Below are positions 17,599-26,838 of a stretch of DNA of 64,000 nt, piece after piece (the stretch's first letter is position 1; each line of letters starts with the position of its first letter). Location: the NCBI RefSeq assembly GCF_015234355.1, contig NZ_JADGMV010000001.1:1-64000 (forward strand), in the 5' to 3' direction. The position numbers and the translations under genes are program-made. Origin of the DNA: Psychrobacter sp. NG25. GTDB taxonomy: Bacteria; Pseudomonadota; Gammaproteobacteria; Pseudomonadales; Moraxellaceae. The notes beneath the pieces are model-generated. The model was not told the DNA's origin. It saw only the letters and a list, made by a program, of their open reading frames with translations, and made no database searches.

Positions 17599-19029
17599 TT
17601 GAACGCACGCCCTGATAATACCAGTGACCAGTTCCCCACAGATACATCTGATTCAATTGACTCAACCAGTGCAGCTGGCACGGTGGGCTCAGTCGGAATT
17701 GTGACGCCCCAGATTTTTCATTTTTCTGAGCCATTGACTTTAGAGTGCAATCGCACCTTACCCTCATTCGATTTAATCATCGAGACTTACGGCACGCTCA
17801 ATAGCGATAAATCAAACGCCATACTTATCTGCCACGCCTTATCTGGCAGTCACCATGCGGCAGGACTGCATAGTGCCGATGATAAGAAGGCAGGATGGTG
17901 GGACAATATGATTGGCCCTAATAAAGCCATCGATACCAATCGATTTTATGTGGTCTGCGTGAATAACATCGGCAGCTGTTTCGGCTCGACAGGCCCGACC
18001 TCTATTAATCCAGAAAGTGTCAAGTCAGATAGTAGCAGTACTAATAGTCACGACAGCGAACCACCTGTTTATGGTCCTGACTTTCCACTCGTCACCATTA
18101 AAGACTGGGTGAAAACTCAAGCCATGCTCTCAGATCGTCTCGGTATTGAGGTGTGGCACGCCATTGTTGGCGGCTCGATGGGCGGCATGCAAGCACTGCA
18201 ATGGTCAGTCGACTATCCAGAGAGACTCAAACGCTGTGTCGTCATTGCTAGTACGCCAAAGCTCTCCGCACAGAATATCGCCTTTAACGAAGTAGCACGT
18301 CAGTCTATATTGTCTGACCCTGATTTCAAAGATGGTCGCTACTTACAAGCAGGCACCTACCCTCGTCGCGGGCTAATATTGGCGCGCATGGTTGGTCATA
18401 TTACCTATTTGACCGATGATGCAATGAAGGCAAAATTTGGTCGTGATCTAAAATCCGGCAAGTTTATGTATGGCTACGATGTCGAGTTCCAAGTCGAAAG
18501 CTATTTACGCTATCAAGGCGAACGTTTTAGCGAAAATTTCGATGCCAATACTTATTTGCTCATGACTAAAACCTTAGATTATTTTGATCCGACGCGTGAC
18601 TATCCATCAGCCGTAGCACAAGACCATACAGGGTCAGCAGCGCACATTGAAGACTCAATCGCGGCTTCCGTCGAATCTAGTAAGAACAGTACGCAAGTTG
18701 AGCTAGAAGATGCAGTAGCGACGCTAGATGAAATCGAAAATGATCGTCAGCAAGAGCTGTCTGCACTCAAAGCGGCCTTTGCTCATACTCAATGCCAATA
18801 CCTAGTGGTCTCATTTACCACTGATTGGCGCTTTGCACCGGAGCGCTCACAAGAGATTGTCGATGCGCTAATGGCCACTGGCAAACCCGTCAACTATATC
18901 AATGTTGATGCGCCGCATGGCCATGATTCTTTCTTATTCGATATTCCACGTTATATGGGTGCGGTTAGAGGGTTTTTGACTGCACCGTTTATTTCTGGCA
19001 AAAATACCGCCAAAGGAGACCGCTCATGA
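17599..19029 (+). CDS. metX: Homoserine O-acyltransferase (MetX family)
   Basis: Activates homoserine by acylation (acetyl- or succinyl-CoA) for methionine synthesis. It has an alpha/beta-hydrolase fold with nucleophile S193 in [12 protein letters not shown], the Asp in [11 protein letters not shown] and the His in DAPHGHDSF. The frame opens at TTG 17578, but GAGG with a 5-base spacer precedes the TTG at 17599, which I take as the start, giving 476 residues. Typical members have 360-380. The excess is a polar N-terminal tail, a small Ser/Asp-rich insert near residue 135-150 and a roughly 50-residue Ser/Glu-rich insert before the Asp motif. Acyl donor specificity cannot be read by eye; some gammaproteobacterial members use succinyl-CoA. 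It overlaps metW by four bases. Confidence 0.95.
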   Translation: MNARPDNTSDQFPTDTSDSIDSTSAAGTVGSVGIVTPQIFHFSEPLTLECNRTLPSFDLIIETYGTLNSDKSNAILICHALSGSHHAAGLHSADDKKAGWWDNMIGPNKAIDTNRFYVVCVNNIGSCFGSTGPTSINPESVKSDSSSTNSHDSEPPVYGPDFPLVTIKDWVKTQAMLSDRLGIEVWHAIVGGSMGGMQALQWSVDYPERLKRCVVIASTPKLSAQNIAFNEVARQSILSDPDFKDGRYLQAGTYPRRGLILARMVGHITYLTDDAMKAKFGRDLKSGKFMYGYDVEFQVESYLRYQGERFSENFDANTYLLMTKTLDYFDPTRDYPSAVAQDHTGSAAHIEDSIAASVESSKNSTQVELEDAVATLDEIENDRQQELSALKAAFAHTQCQYLVVSFTTDWRFAPERSQEIVDALMATGKPVNYINVDAPHGHDSFLFDIPRYMGAVRGFLTAPFISGKNTAKGDRS

Positions 19030-19643
19030 GAATGGATCATCAACTGGCTGAGCGTTGGATTGCCCCGCACTCGCATGTACTAGATTTGGGCTGTGGTAAT
19101 GGCGAACTACTCGCTCACCTACAACAAAATCGCGGTGTGACTGGCTACGGACTTGAGATTGACGAAGAAAAAATCAACGATGGCATCGCAAAAGGCTTGT
19201 CTATTATCGAGCAAGACCTCAATGATGGGCTATCGCGCTTCGCTGATAACAGTTTCGACACCGTCGTCATGGCCCGTGCGCTGCAAGCCGTGAAATCGCC
19301 TGATGTGCTATTGCTTGATATGCTACGTGTTGCCCGCGAAGCCGTCATCACCTTCCCTAACTTTGCCCACTGGCAAAACCGCCTGCATCTAGGGCTGAAA
19401 GGTATGATGCCTGTGTCAGAGGCACTACCTTACGAATGGTATAACACCCCAAACATTCATCTGTGTACGTTTAAAGATTTTGAGCAGCTCTGTGCCAAGC
19501 ATGACATTCATATTGTCAATCGCTTTGCCGTCAGTGACTCTGAAAAAGGCCATACGCCACTGATGAAAGCATTGATTCGACAAGCTCCCAACCTGTTAGC
19601 AGACGTCGCTATTTACAGAGTAACTAAACGTACATCAGGTTAA
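19026..19643 (+). CDS. metW: MetW methyltransferase-like protein
   Basis: MetW proteins partner MetX in methionine synthesis and appear needed for its activity in several bacteria. The 205-residue product has the class I SAM-binding motif [12 protein letters not shown] near residues 19-30, then [11 protein letters not shown]. The MetW-specific segment [20 protein letters not shown] and [15 protein letters not shown] follow. The ATG overlaps the metX stop (ATGA), and AAAGGAG inside the metX end is its ribosome binding site. This indicates tight translational coupling. Confidence 0.95.
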   Translation: MRMDHQLAERWIAPHSHVLDLGCGNGELLAHLQQNRGVTGYGLEIDEEKINDGIAKGLSIIEQDLNDGLSRFADNSFDTVVMARALQAVKSPDVLLLDMLRVAREAVITFPNFAHWQNRLHLGLKGMMPVSEALPYEWYNTPNIHLCTFKDFEQLCAKHDIHIVNRFAVSDSEKGHTPLMKALIRQAPNLLADVAIYRVTKRTSG

Positions 19644-19983
19644 TATTAACGATGCAGACGTTTGCCTCTTAGCCTCAAAATATTGATATCTGAGTAACTG
19701 TATGATTTTGTTACAAACAATATTGGGTAAACTACCGTTAACTTAGGTAATTAGTATTTGAGTTTCGTAAACTTGGGTGTTAAGCTAGCAAAACAATGTT
19801 GGCCACGCCCTAATTCCGACCGTTTATCATGTCAGTTAAGGTTAACCAACCCTCAAACATTAAATATATTGCTAATAATTAGGTCAGTTAGTCTCGCTGG
19901 ATGTCACCTAATTGTTATCGCCGTCTAAACCTCTTTAGCGGTGCAACTCTTTTGCTTATTAACTGCCTAATTTTGGAGCTGCT
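19644..19983. other. Spacer before the Sel1-repeat gene
   Basis: 340 bp without a credible gene. It presumably carries the promoter of the Sel1-repeat gene. I see no clear terminator for metW and no repeat-element copy. Confidence 0.4.
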
Positions 19984-20565
19984 ATGAAATTATTAAAAGC
20001 TGCGTTGTTTACTGCATTGTTCTCTTGTGCAGGTCTTGCCAACGCTGAGTTAATATCAAACGTACCACTTGATACGTCACGTTTTGAGCTAATGCCAATC
20101 AGCGAGCTATCTAGTCGTGCTGCCCAAGGTAATGACCATGCTCAGTTCTATTTAGCCAAGCGCTTACAGAAAGGTGAAGGTGTTGCACAAAACACCCAAC
20201 AAGCCGTTCAGTGGTATACCAAAGCAGCTCAGCAAGGCGTTGCTCCTGCTCAGTTGAACCTTGCTATCATGTATTTGCGTGGCGAAGGTGTACAGCCTAA
20301 CCTACAACAAGCCCGTGGCTGGTTAGAAAAAGCCGCCATGCGTGGTGATAACCGTGCCAGCTATACGCTTGCTTTGTTAGATGAAAAGCAAAAGAATTTG
20401 GTCGATGCTTATAAATGGTATGACTTGGCTGCCCGTGATGGCATGCTAGATGAAAAAGTACGCAACAAAGCTCGCGGTAAGATTGGTCAGTTGGCATTGA
20501 ACTTATCAAGCTCAGACATTGCTAGTGCCCGTAGCAAAGCGGATACTTGGTTCCAGAGTAAGTAA
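19984..20565 (+). CDS. Exported Sel1-like repeat (SLR) protein
   Basis: A 193-residue periplasmic protein. The signal peptide MKLLKAALFTALFSCAGLANA ends in a standard ANA cut site (short segments LFTALFSCAGLANA). Three Sel1/TPR-like helical repeats follow: AQFYLAKRLQKGEGV, AQLNLAIMYLRGEGV and ASYTLALLDEK, each with the pattern A-x-x-x-L-A...G. SLR proteins act as adaptors in envelope signalling or cell-wall complexes, but a partner is not evident here. It is monocistronic, and a terminator lies at 20591-20620. Confidence 0.85.
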   Translation: MKLLKAALFTALFSCAGLANAELISNVPLDTSRFELMPISELSSRAAQGNDHAQFYLAKRLQKGEGVAQNTQQAVQWYTKAAQQGVAPAQLNLAIMYLRGEGVQPNLQQARGWLEKAAMRGDNRASYTLALLDEKQKNLVDAYKWYDLAARDGMLDEKVRNKARGKIGQLALNLSSSDIASARSKADTWFQSK

Positions 20566-20590
20566 ATCTATAGCTATTTATTTTAGCAAT

Positions 20591-20620
20591 AAAAAATCCA
20601 GCCTTTGAGCTGGATTTTTT
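20591..20620 (+). terminator. Terminator of the Sel1-repeat gene
   Basis: AAAAAATCCAGC and GCTGGATTTTTT pair perfectly around CTTTGA. Confidence 0.9.
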
Positions 20621-20675
20621 ATATTTAAGGCATTACACCCTTTAATATTACTTCTCAACAGTACTGAACCATATT

Positions 20676-21008
20676 ATGAAAAAAGTAATTTTTTGGATTT
20701 TTATCATGACTTGTATCACAATACAGTCATTTTTTATCTACTTCATAGCACAACCGCAATTCATTGAACGTTTTACCTCACTTTGGATAAGCTTTGATGT
20801 CGAACAAACAGCTTATACTAAGTTTGTTTTTAGTACCATTGAATGGTGGTCGATAGTTCCTGTTGTGTGTTTAATACTTGCGGTTATTACACTACAACGC
20901 CCATCAAAGCTTTTGTCAGCTTTAACACTCATTATTAGTCTCACCGGTGTGCTGGCTTTGGTTTTATCGATATATTCTACCGCCATGCTCATACCGATCG
21001 GAAGGTAG
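20676..21008 (+). CDS. Small membrane protein, unknown
   Basis: A 110-residue protein with three predicted membrane helices: VIFWIFIMTCITIQSFFIYF at the N terminus, WSIVPVVCLILAVITL in the middle and LTLIISLTGVLALVLSIYS near the end. No family is recognised. No clear ribosome binding site precedes the ATG, so the gene is only probable. It is convergent with the zinc-ribbon membrane protein at 21099. Confidence 0.5.
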   Translation: MKKVIFWIFIMTCITIQSFFIYFIAQPQFIERFTSLWISFDVEQTAYTKFVFSTIEWWSIVPVVCLILAVITLQRPSKLLSALTLIISLTGVLALVLSIYSTAMLIPIGR

Positions 21009-21098
21009 ATTAGGACAAGACTTACTATTCTACATTCCACAATAATGAAGAACGATAACGTCTATTTGATAGCCACCTTTAAATCTTGGATTTTACGC

Positions 21099-21896
21099 CT
21101 ACATTTTGCATAATTGTCGTGCATCTTCCTCATCTATGGTTGAATGCTCATTTGAAATATATAGCCAACTATAATGAGTGTGACAATTTAAGCATAGGAA
21201 TATATTAGACAGTGTGGTATCCCTCGATACATAACGCTTTGTGACACTGCAGTACTCACTATCTGGAACTCCTTTTGGGCGATAAATATCGTATTTAGAG
21301 TAAAGGTTTTTCTGCCAATCAACCATCTGCTTCAATTTTACAACCATTTGCGACTTACAATGGGGACAGTTTTTTAGAACTGGCATTTCTACTTTATTGA
21401 ATCGGCACTTACTATGGTTTAATACACCCTCATTATTTACATAATCAGTATTAATTTCAGAAAACCTTTTAATGTTAAATAAGGTATCAACACCAGCCTT
21501 GAACTCAACTTCATTATGTTTTAGGCGGTATAACACACTGTTATAATGAGATTTATACCTCTCAAATATTATGGAACCTACAAGAAATATCGCAATCAGA
21601 TATAAGTCCATGATATCCGTCCAACTATATATTTTTGCCATAATTAAAAGAATTGCGTATAGCGACAGCCATGCGAAATAGGGCCAGTGATGTAAAAATG
21701 ATTTAGATTTTCTATTTTCAACGATACTTACTTTGTTGATTTGATCTACATCAACTGGTTTCTCCGTCAAAAGACTGTGATTACAATGTGGACAAAATAG
21801 TATTCCTTTTTCGATTAAAGGGACAGCAAACGACTCATGACAACTTTCATGAGGACAAATTAGGTTTAAAACTTTATTAGGTTTTGTTTTTGGCAT
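21099..21896 (-). CDS. Membrane protein with several zinc-knuckle Cys pairs, unknown
   Basis: A 265-residue protein not assigned to a named family. The N terminus has two Cys pairs, C14-x4-C19 (CPHESC) and C35-x2-C38 (CPHC), forming a probable zinc ribbon. Two membrane helices follow near residues 70-93 and 95-112. The C-terminal half has two further pairs, CPHC and CLNC, again like a split zinc ribbon, with KSQMVVKLKQM between. The layout suggests two cytoplasmic metal-binding domains joined by a helical hairpin. Base composition is more AT-rich than its neighbours, which may point to acquisition. No operon partner. Confidence 0.6.
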   Translation of the reverse strand: MPKTKPNKVLNLICPHESCHESFAVPLIEKGILFCPHCNHSLLTEKPVDVDQINKVSIVENRKSKSFLHHWPYFAWLSLYAILLIMAKIYSWTDIMDLYLIAIFLVGSIIFERYKSHYNSVLYRLKHNEVEFKAGVDTLFNIKRFSEINTDYVNNEGVLNHSKCRFNKVEMPVLKNCPHCKSQMVVKLKQMVDWQKNLYSKYDIYRPKGVPDSEYCSVTKRYVSRDTTLSNIFLCLNCHTHYSWLYISNEHSTIDEEDARQLCKM

Positions 21897-22254
21897 GCAA
21901 TCTCTTATTCTCTACTCGTCACAAATTTTGCACAATTTATAGCTCTATGAACGATGAATTTTATTAATCTATTTTCGATAATGACGGCTAGAGTAAAGAC
22001 CCTTAATTGCTTTCACAGGAAAATAAAGTAAACCAAAATGATGAGCAAACGTCTAATATAGCAAGCTCTACTCATAAGATAAACGCTTAAAAACTATCAC
22101 TGCTTAAAGTAAATCACTCAATGGGTTATGTATACACTTAACGATGCTAGCAACTCTTAAACTATTCAAAATCTTACCAAAATTTGCTACACTACGCGCG
22201 CATTAGACAATTCCACAATTAGGCTAGTGTTATAACCCATTTTGAACTGACAAA

Positions 22255-22354
22255 GTCTATTTCAAATGAATGCGATATAATAAAGCCGAGTGCAGATTGT
22301 ACCCAGAGTACATCAAGCGAGGATGACACAATAGCGTGTTTATTTGAATCAGAC
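22255..22354 (+). repeat. Palindromic element, divergent copy
   Basis: Outer arms are imperfect (GTCTATTTCAAAT against ATTTGAATCAGAC). The core CCGAGTGCAGAT and CAAGCGAGGATGAC is family-typical. The apical stem is TGTAC/GTACA, different in sequence from other copies but perfectly paired. It lies upstream of trhO. Confidence 0.75.
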
Positions 22355-22402
22355 TGTTAACCCAACGCACTAGGTTTACGACCTAGCCAGCAGGAGAAAA
22401 AC

Positions 22403-23461
22403 ATGAGTAATACCCAAGACAGCACTGTAACTGATAACAAAGCAGCACCCGCCTACGACAGTGTCACTAACAATATCGTAGTTGCAGCACTCTACAAGTT
22501 CACACGCTTTGCTGACTTTGAGCAATACCGTGAGCCGATCTTAAATACCATGCTCGATAACGACGTCAAAGGCACTTTGTTAATTGCCGCTGAAGGTATT
22601 AACGGTACGATTTCTGGCACGCGCCAAAGTATTGATAACGTCCTCGAGTATCTGCGTAGTATCGAAGCGATTGGCACGTTTACTTTTAAAGAATCGTATA
22701 CCAATGAGCAGCCGTTTTATCGTACTAAGGTGAAGCTCAAAAAAGAAATCGTCACTATGGGCGTCGAAAACATTGATCCTTTGCAATCGGTTGGTCGTTA
22801 TGTAAAACCAAGCGAGTGGAATGCGCTAATCTCTGATCCTGATGTCATTCTGATCGATACTCGTAACGATTATGAAGTGCAAATCGGTACCTTTAAAAAT
22901 GCTGTCAATCCAAATACGGAGACCTTCCGTGAGTTCCCAGAATACGTAGCAAAAGAGATGGATCCAGCTAAGCATAAAAAAGTCGCTATGTTTTGCACAG
23001 GTGGTATTCGCTGCGAAAAATCCACTGCCTATATGCGTGAGCAAGGGTTTGAAGAGGTTTATCACTTAGAAGGCGGCATCCTAAAGTATTTAGAAGAAGT
23101 ACCTGCTAGCGATTCTATGTGGGAAGGCGACTGCTTTGTCTTTGACAACCGTGTATCGGTCAATCACAACTTAGAAAAAGGCAGCTACGAGCAATGTTTC
23201 GCATGCCGCATGCCTATCACTCAAGAAGAGATGCAAAGCAGTGCTTACATTAAAGGCGAGTCATGCCCGCATTGTATCGATAAAGCGACTGAAGAGCAAA
23301 AAGCCCGCTTTCGTGAACGTGAACACCAAATGCAATTGGCCAAAAAACGTGGTGAAGCACACATCGGTAGCGACGTGATAGATGTGATAGAGAAACGCAA
23401 AGCCGCTAAGGTTGAAGCACAACGTTTAGCCGATGCAGCAAATCAAGCCAAAAAGAAATAA
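22403..23461 (+). CDS. trhO: tRNA uridine(34) hydroxylase, rhodanese family
   Basis: Forms 5-hydroxyuridine at the tRNA wobble position (YceA/TrhO family). The 352-residue product has an N-terminal alpha/beta domain ([25 protein letters not shown]), then a rhodanese domain with the active-site loop [12 protein letters not shown]-terminal Cys-rich part (CFACRMP and CPHC) and a basic tail complete it. AGGAG precedes the ATG. A divergent palindromic element lies just upstream and may overlap the promoter region. A long bidirectional terminator follows. Confidence 0.93.
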   Translation: MSNTQDSTVTDNKAAPAYDSVTNNIVVAALYKFTRFADFEQYREPILNTMLDNDVKGTLLIAAEGINGTISGTRQSIDNVLEYLRSIEAIGTFTFKESYTNEQPFYRTKVKLKKEIVTMGVENIDPLQSVGRYVKPSEWNALISDPDVILIDTRNDYEVQIGTFKNAVNPNTETFREFPEYVAKEMDPAKHKKVAMFCTGGIRCEKSTAYMREQGFEEVYHLEGGILKYLEEVPASDSMWEGDCFVFDNRVSVNHNLEKGSYEQCFACRMPITQEEMQSSAYIKGESCPHCIDKATEEQKARFREREHQMQLAKKRGEAHIGSDVIDVIEKRKAAKVEAQRLADAANQAKKK

Positions 23462-23483
23462 ACAGTCTTACTTCAGGCTAAAC

Positions 23484-23524
23484 AAAAAAGAGAGGCTCTA
23501 TTTATTAGAGCCTCTCTTTTTTTA
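23484..23524. terminator. Bidirectional terminator between trhO and serA
   Basis: AGAGAGGCTCTA and TAGAGCCTCTCT pair perfectly around TTTAT, with an A-run before and a T-run after. Confidence 0.92.
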
Positions 23525-23537
23525 TAACAAATTATCA

Positions 23538-23623
23538 GTGTTACAAGGCAACCGAGTGCAGATGTATATGTAATACTTCAAGCGAGGTTAACGCTGTAAC
23601 TCTTTTATAGTGGATTAACTATA
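23538..23623 (+). repeat. Palindromic element, subtype A, left end missing
   Basis: Reads GTTACAAGGCAACCGAGTGC, a GTAT/ATAC apical stem, CAAGCGAGGTTAACGC and ends GGATTAACTATA. The left terminal arm is absent, perhaps replaced by the terminator region. Its right end directly abuts the serA stop codon at 23624. Confidence 0.8.
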
Positions 23624-24850
23624 CTAGAATAAGATACGTACGCGGATAGTCTCTTCCACGTCTTTTAGCTGATCTAGAGCGGCACTTGAATCGTTATAAT
23701 CCACATCCATCACCAGATAACCAACATCACCTTCAGTCATTAAGCTTTGCGCTAGAATGTTGATGTTTGCTTCAGCGAACAGACGGTTGATTTGTGACAA
23801 TACGCCCGGTACGTTTTTGTGAATGTGCAGCAGACGATGCGAGTTTTCTTTGAACGGAACAGATACTTCTGGGAAGTTAACAGCCGTCGCCGTATCACCT
23901 TGATCAGAATATCGAACAAACTTATCTGCCACTTCTAGCCCGATGTTAGCCTGTGCTTCTTGCGTTGAACCACCGATGTGCGGCGTCAAGATAACATTGT
24001 CAAACTTACGCAGTGGTGATTCGAACTCTTCGTCAGCAGATTTTGGCTCTTTCGGGAACACGTCAATCGCGGCGCCCAATACTTTACCAGACTCAAGTAC
24101 AGCGGCTAAGTCATCAATCTCTACACAAGTACCGCGTGCGGCATTGATGAAGTAGCTGCCTTCTTTCATTTGGGCGAACTGCTCAGCTTTCATCATATAG
24201 CGCGTGCTTGGTACATCAGGCACATGCAATGTCACGATGTCGGCAGTTGATAGTAACTCTTCTAAGTTACTTACTTGCACGGCATTACCTAGTGGTAATT
24301 TGGTCACGGCATCATGATAAATGACTTTCATGCCGAAGCTTTCTGCCAATACAGACAGCTGTGAGCCGATAGAGCCGTAGCCAACGATACCGATGGTCTT
24401 ACCACGTACTTCATGTGAGTTGGTTGCAGACTTGCCCCAGCCGCCACGATGTACGGTGGCGTTCTTTTCAGGGATACCGCGATACAGCATAATAGCTTCA
24501 GCCAATACCAGTTCAGCCACCGAACGGGTGTTTGAGTATGGCGCGTTAAAGACAGGAATACCTAGGTCGCGAGCCGCTTCCAAATCTACTTGGTTGGTAC
24601 CGATACAGAAGCACCCAATGCCGATCAGCTTGTGTGCATGCTCCAGCACTTCACGTGTCAGTTGAGTGCGCGAACGGATACCAATGAAGTGAGCATCTTT
24701 AATTTTTTCAATGAGCTCATCTTGATCTAAAGCTTGGCTGATATTTTCGATGTTATGATAGCCAGCGCCTTCCAATACTTTTAGAGCATTAGCATGTAGA
24801 CCTTCAAGCAATAAAAACCGGATTTTGTCTTTTTGTAGTGATAACGCCAT
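23624..24850 (-). CDS. serA: D-3-phosphoglycerate dehydrogenase
   Basis: First step of serine synthesis; family members can also reduce 2-oxoglutarate to D-2-hydroxyglutarate. The 408-residue product has the E. coli-type layout. It has a substrate-binding N terminus, an NAD-binding domain with VGYGSIGSQLSVLAE, the catalytic Arg, Glu and His (NAARG, DVFPKEP, TPHIGGSTQEAQ) and a C-terminal ACT domain (HKNVPGVLSQINRLFAEANI) that should give serine feedback control. AGGACAG lies before the ATG. It is divergent from the D-2-hydroxyglutarate dehydrogenase gene. Confidence 0.97.
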   Translation of the reverse strand: MALSLQKDKIRFLLLEGLHANALKVLEGAGYHNIENISQALDQDELIEKIKDAHFIGIRSRTQLTREVLEHAHKLIGIGCFCIGTNQVDLEAARDLGIPVFNAPYSNTRSVAELVLAEAIMLYRGIPEKNATVHRGGWGKSATNSHEVRGKTIGIVGYGSIGSQLSVLAESFGMKVIYHDAVTKLPLGNAVQVSNLEELLSTADIVTLHVPDVPSTRYMMKAEQFAQMKEGSYFINAARGTCVEIDDLAAVLESGKVLGAAIDVFPKEPKSADEEFESPLRKFDNVILTPHIGGSTQEAQANIGLEVADKFVRYSDQGDTATAVNFPEVSVPFKENSHRLLHIHKNVPGVLSQINRLFAEANINILAQSLMTEGDVGYLVMDVDYNDSSAALDQLKDVEETIRVRILF

Positions 24851-25278
24851 GTGGGAACTGTCCTATAATTGTCTTAAAATTATCTGCGCGATAATCTATG
24901 ATGGATGAAACGAAAACAGTCTAGATATCTTACACAAAATTCGACGCCGATGTTAGCAGATTAGATGAATTATTGATTATCTATCCTGAATTTTTTTTAT
25001 GCTATAGTGAATTATATCCTTCAGTGTTTATTAGTATGTATTGAACATTAGCGAATAGTTTCTTTACTATACTATTTACGCTTGTGCATGCACATGCCAT
25101 CATATCACTCTATAATTACCACAATCACCAACGCCTACTGAGTTGAACACACTTACCTAAAGGTGCGGATGTCACAACAATGCGTAAGTCACTACAATTA
25201 TGATAAGTATATTTCTATCAATTTAGCGATATAATAATCCCCTTTATACATAGCGCTTGTTTATACCGAGATTTGACC
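24851..25278. promoter_or_regulatory. Divergent serA / D-2-hydroxyglutarate dehydrogenase control region
   Basis: 428 bp with no reading frame. It must hold the promoters of both genes. No convincing hexamer pair or operator stands out by eye. Confidence 0.4.
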
Positions 25279-26721
25279 ATGACTTCTTTATCTAGCCAAA
25301 GCACACCTGAAACCCATACCGCAGCTGTCCAAACTATTTTAAGTACTCTGATTGAGACTCATCAGTTTGATGCCAGCCAAATCAAAACTGACGCTGAGAG
25401 TTTAGAGCATTGGGGCAAAGACTGGACCAAGCATTTTGCGCCTGCCGCTGCCGCCATCGTCTTTCCGAAAACTACCGAGCAAGTGCAATCTATCGTCCTA
25501 CTTGCCAATGAGCACAACGTCGTCCTAACGCCAAGTGGTGGTCGTACTGGTCTATCAGCTGGCGCAGTCGCCGCTAATGGTGAGATTGTCGTCAGTATGG
25601 ATAAGATGAACCGTATCGGACAGTTCTATCCAGCCGATCGGATAGTTGAAGTCGAAGCCGGCGTCATCACTCAGCAGTTGCAGCAGTTCGCAGAGTCTAA
25701 AGACTTGTACTACCCTGTCGACTTTGCTTCAGCAGGCTCCAGTCAAATCGGTGGCAATATCGGTACCAACGCAGGTGGTATCAAAGTCATTCGCTATGGC
25801 ATGACCCGTCAATGGATTATGGGACTGACTGTTGTCACTGGTAAAGGTGACATCTTGCAGCTTAATCGCGGTATGGTGAAGAACGCGACTGGTTATGATC
25901 TGCGCCAATTGTTTGTTGGTAGCGAAGGCACGCTAGGTCTAGTTACCCATGCCCAGATCAAGCTGGAGCGTCAGCCACAAGACTTAAACGTCATGGTGCT
26001 AGGCATGGACAGCTTTAACGATGTCATGAACGTGCTATCTGCATTCCAAGCGAAGATTGACTTGACCGCGTTTGAGTTCTTTGACGATGTGGCGATTGAT
26101 AAACTGATGGCACATGGTCAAGTACAAGAGCCATTCGAGTCGCGTACCAAGTTTTATACGCTACTAGAGTTCGAAGCGCCTTATGAGCCAATTATGGACA
26201 AGGCCATGGCCATATTTGAGCACTGCATGGAGCAAGGTTGGGTCGTCGATGGTGTCATGAGCCAGAGCCTTGCACAGGCTGAAGAGCTGTGGAAGCTTCG
26301 CGAATACATCTCTGAGACCATTTCAGTATTCACCCCTTATAAGAATGACGTCTCTGTCCTTATAGGCTATGTGCCTGAGTTCATTGTTGAGATTGATGAC
26401 ATTGTCAGCAGTAACTATCCTGACTTTGAGGTGTGCTGGTTCGGTCATATTGGTGATGGCAACTTGCATCTCAACATCTTAAAGCCTGAGAATATGAGCA
26501 AAGATGATTTCTTTGCAGAGTGTCAGGTTGTCAATAAGTATGTATTTGAGACTGTACAAAAATATGGTGGTTCGGTATCTGCTGAACATGGCGTAGGCAT
26601 GACAAAGAAACCGTATCTGAGTTATAGTCGCAGCGAGACCGAGATTGATTATTTACGAGAGGTCAAAAAAGTCTTTGATCCTAACAATATCATGAACCGC
26701 GGTAAGATTTTTGATATGTAG
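25279..26721 (+). CDS. FAD-linked oxidase, probable D-2-hydroxyglutarate dehydrogenase
   Basis: A 480-residue flavoprotein of the GlcD/D2HGDH type. The FAD-binding part has PSGGRTGLSAGAV and SAGSSQIGGNIGTNAGG. The C-terminal FAD-oxidase domain has the metal-binding HIGDGNLHLNI and AEHGVG with the ending FDPNNIMNRGKIF. In pseudomonads the gene next to serA encodes D-2-hydroxyglutarate dehydrogenase, which re-oxidises the by-product of SerA. The divergent pairing here supports the same role. Glycolate oxidase GlcD or D-lactate dehydrogenase are alternatives, but glcE and glcF are absent. I use the ATG at 25279; the frame opens at a TTG two codons earlier. Confidence 0.85.
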   Translation: MTSLSSQSTPETHTAAVQTILSTLIETHQFDASQIKTDAESLEHWGKDWTKHFAPAAAAIVFPKTTEQVQSIVLLANEHNVVLTPSGGRTGLSAGAVAANGEIVVSMDKMNRIGQFYPADRIVEVEAGVITQQLQQFAESKDLYYPVDFASAGSSQIGGNIGTNAGGIKVIRYGMTRQWIMGLTVVTGKGDILQLNRGMVKNATGYDLRQLFVGSEGTLGLVTHAQIKLERQPQDLNVMVLGMDSFNDVMNVLSAFQAKIDLTAFEFFDDVAIDKLMAHGQVQEPFESRTKFYTLLEFEAPYEPIMDKAMAIFEHCMEQGWVVDGVMSQSLAQAEELWKLREYISETISVFTPYKNDVSVLIGYVPEFIVEIDDIVSSNYPDFEVCWFGHIGDGNLHLNILKPENMSKDDFFAECQVVNKYVFETVQKYGGSVSAEHGVGMTKKPYLSYSRSETEIDYLREVKKVFDPNNIMNRGKIFDM

Positions 26722-26780
26722 TGGGCTGCTTGCCTGAGTGAGTGAGTGAGGGCATGCTGAACGTTTAACCTATCCTCAAT

Positions 26781-26819
26781 AAAAAAGACGCCAACCCATG
26801 AAGGTTAGCGTCTTTTTTT
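26781..26819. terminator. Bidirectional terminator
   Basis: AAAAAAGACGC plus AACC pair with GGTT plus GCGTCTTTTTT, with one mismatch. It lies between convergent genes. Confidence 0.88.
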
Positions 26820-26838
26820 GGCTTATAAAAGCGATAAT

